This document shows positions 63,680 through 64,000 of a stretch of 64,000 bases of DNA, piece by piece. Position 1 is the first letter of the stretch. Every line of letters starts with the position of its first letter. A model generated the notes under the pieces. The model saw nothing but the letters and a program-made list of their open reading frames with translations, was not told the origin of the DNA and did not search any database. The DNA comes from Parabacteroides sp. AM08-6 (GTDB taxonomy: Bacteria; Bacteroidota; Bacteroidia; Bacteroidales; Tannerellaceae). Where the stretch lies: NCBI RefSeq assembly GCF_003473295.1, contig NZ_QRMP01000001.1, positions 124,001-188,000 on the forward strand. The letters run 5' to 3'. The position numbers and the translations under genes are program-made.

Positions 63680-64000
63680 ATGGAACAATTATTAAGCACA
63701 TTCGTCCGCTCGATTTTTGTAGACAACATGATTTTCGCATACTATTTGGGTATGTGTTCGTTTGTGGCTGTTTCCAAGAATGTGAAGACTGCTTTAGGAT
63801 TAGGTATGGCAGTGACATTCGTACTTGTTTGTACATTGCCGATTAATTATATGCTTGAAAACTATGTATTGAAAGAAGGCGCATTGAGCTGGTTAGGGCC
63901 GGATTTTGCAAATGTAAATCTGAGTTTCCTTGCATTCATCATCTTTATTGCCGTGATTGCTTCTTTTGTGCAGCTGGTTGAAATGGTTGTCGAGAAATTT
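63680..64000 (+). CDS. nqrE: Na+-translocating NADH-quinone reductase subunit E, N-terminal part
   Basis: The first 107 codons of the partner of NqrD; the gene runs off the right edge. It begins MEQLLSTFVRSIFVDNMIFA, then YYLGMCSFVAVSKNVKTALG with the conserved Cys that takes part in the D/E iron site, and LPINYMLENYVLKEGALSWL. It follows nqrD by 26 bp. nqrF is expected next, outside the window. Confidence 0.96.
   Translation, partial: MEQLLSTFVRSIFVDNMIFAYYLGMCSFVAVSKNVKTALGLGMAVTFVLVCTLPINYMLENYVLKEGALSWLGPDFANVNLSFLAFIIFIAVIASFVQLVEMVVEKF

Overview
The window reads as a chromosomal segment of a strictly anaerobic gut-type Bacteroidales, most like Parabacteroides/Tannerellaceae (genus is inference). 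Evidence: the Bacteroidetes promoter signature TAnnTTTG lies just upstream of most operons on both strands; DUF5686, DUF5103, DUF4268 and DUF418 proteins, an anaerobic sulfatase maturase and Na+-NQR are all present; Shine-Dalgarno sites are mostly absent. Both ends are cut: tgt runs off the left edge and nqrE off the right. I see no rRNA, tRNA, insertion sequence, phage or CRISPR array.

Layout: 1-3058, tgt, then a DUF362 protein with a Tat leader and a NapH/NapG-like polyferredoxin. 3153-8247, a DUF2971-like protein, a GH29 fucosidase and a DUF5686 outer-membrane protein. 8244-18469, a complete membrane-bound [NiFe] hydrogenase locus: hyaABC plus protease and hypEDC on the minus strand, with hypFAB divergent. 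The small subunit carries the six-Cys set of O2-tolerant Hyd-1 enzymes. 18549-28114, an ADP-forming acyl-CoA synthetase, TldD/TldE, anSME, an amidase, DUF418 and a Nudix protein. 28291-32630, an SGNH-SGNH-MBOAT glycan O-acylation cassette. 32663-38708, two tandem MscS channels, an M16 protease and DUF4268. 38776-43325, hisGDCB behind a leader peptide with six consecutive His codons and an attenuator. 43441-50596, a lipocalin-like lipoprotein, ybaK, tex, an orphan PAS histidine kinase, and an ABC importer whose permease and ATPase are fused. 50676-54314, a candidate small RNA and an SSS symporter operon (tiny accessory protein, ACT protein, phenylacetate-CoA ligase). 54525-59482, a GH10 xylanase, CDF exporter, guanine deaminase and DUF5103. 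59609-64000, nqrABCDE, where NqrC has an N-terminal rubredoxin-like domain.

How the genes fit together (inference): the hydrogenase feeds H2 electrons to quinone through its cytochrome b, Na+-NQR feeds NADH electrons to the same pool, and the polyferredoxin/DUF362 pair may be another membrane redox module.

Most unusual: (i) four intergenic spacers each hold an iterated array with its own sequence but a shared 20-23 bp period; (ii) a histidine leader-peptide attenuator; (iii) a polyferredoxin with an internal Tat motif; (iv) the rubredoxin-NqrC fusion; (v) a free-standing ~80-nt RNA gene with its own promoter and terminator.
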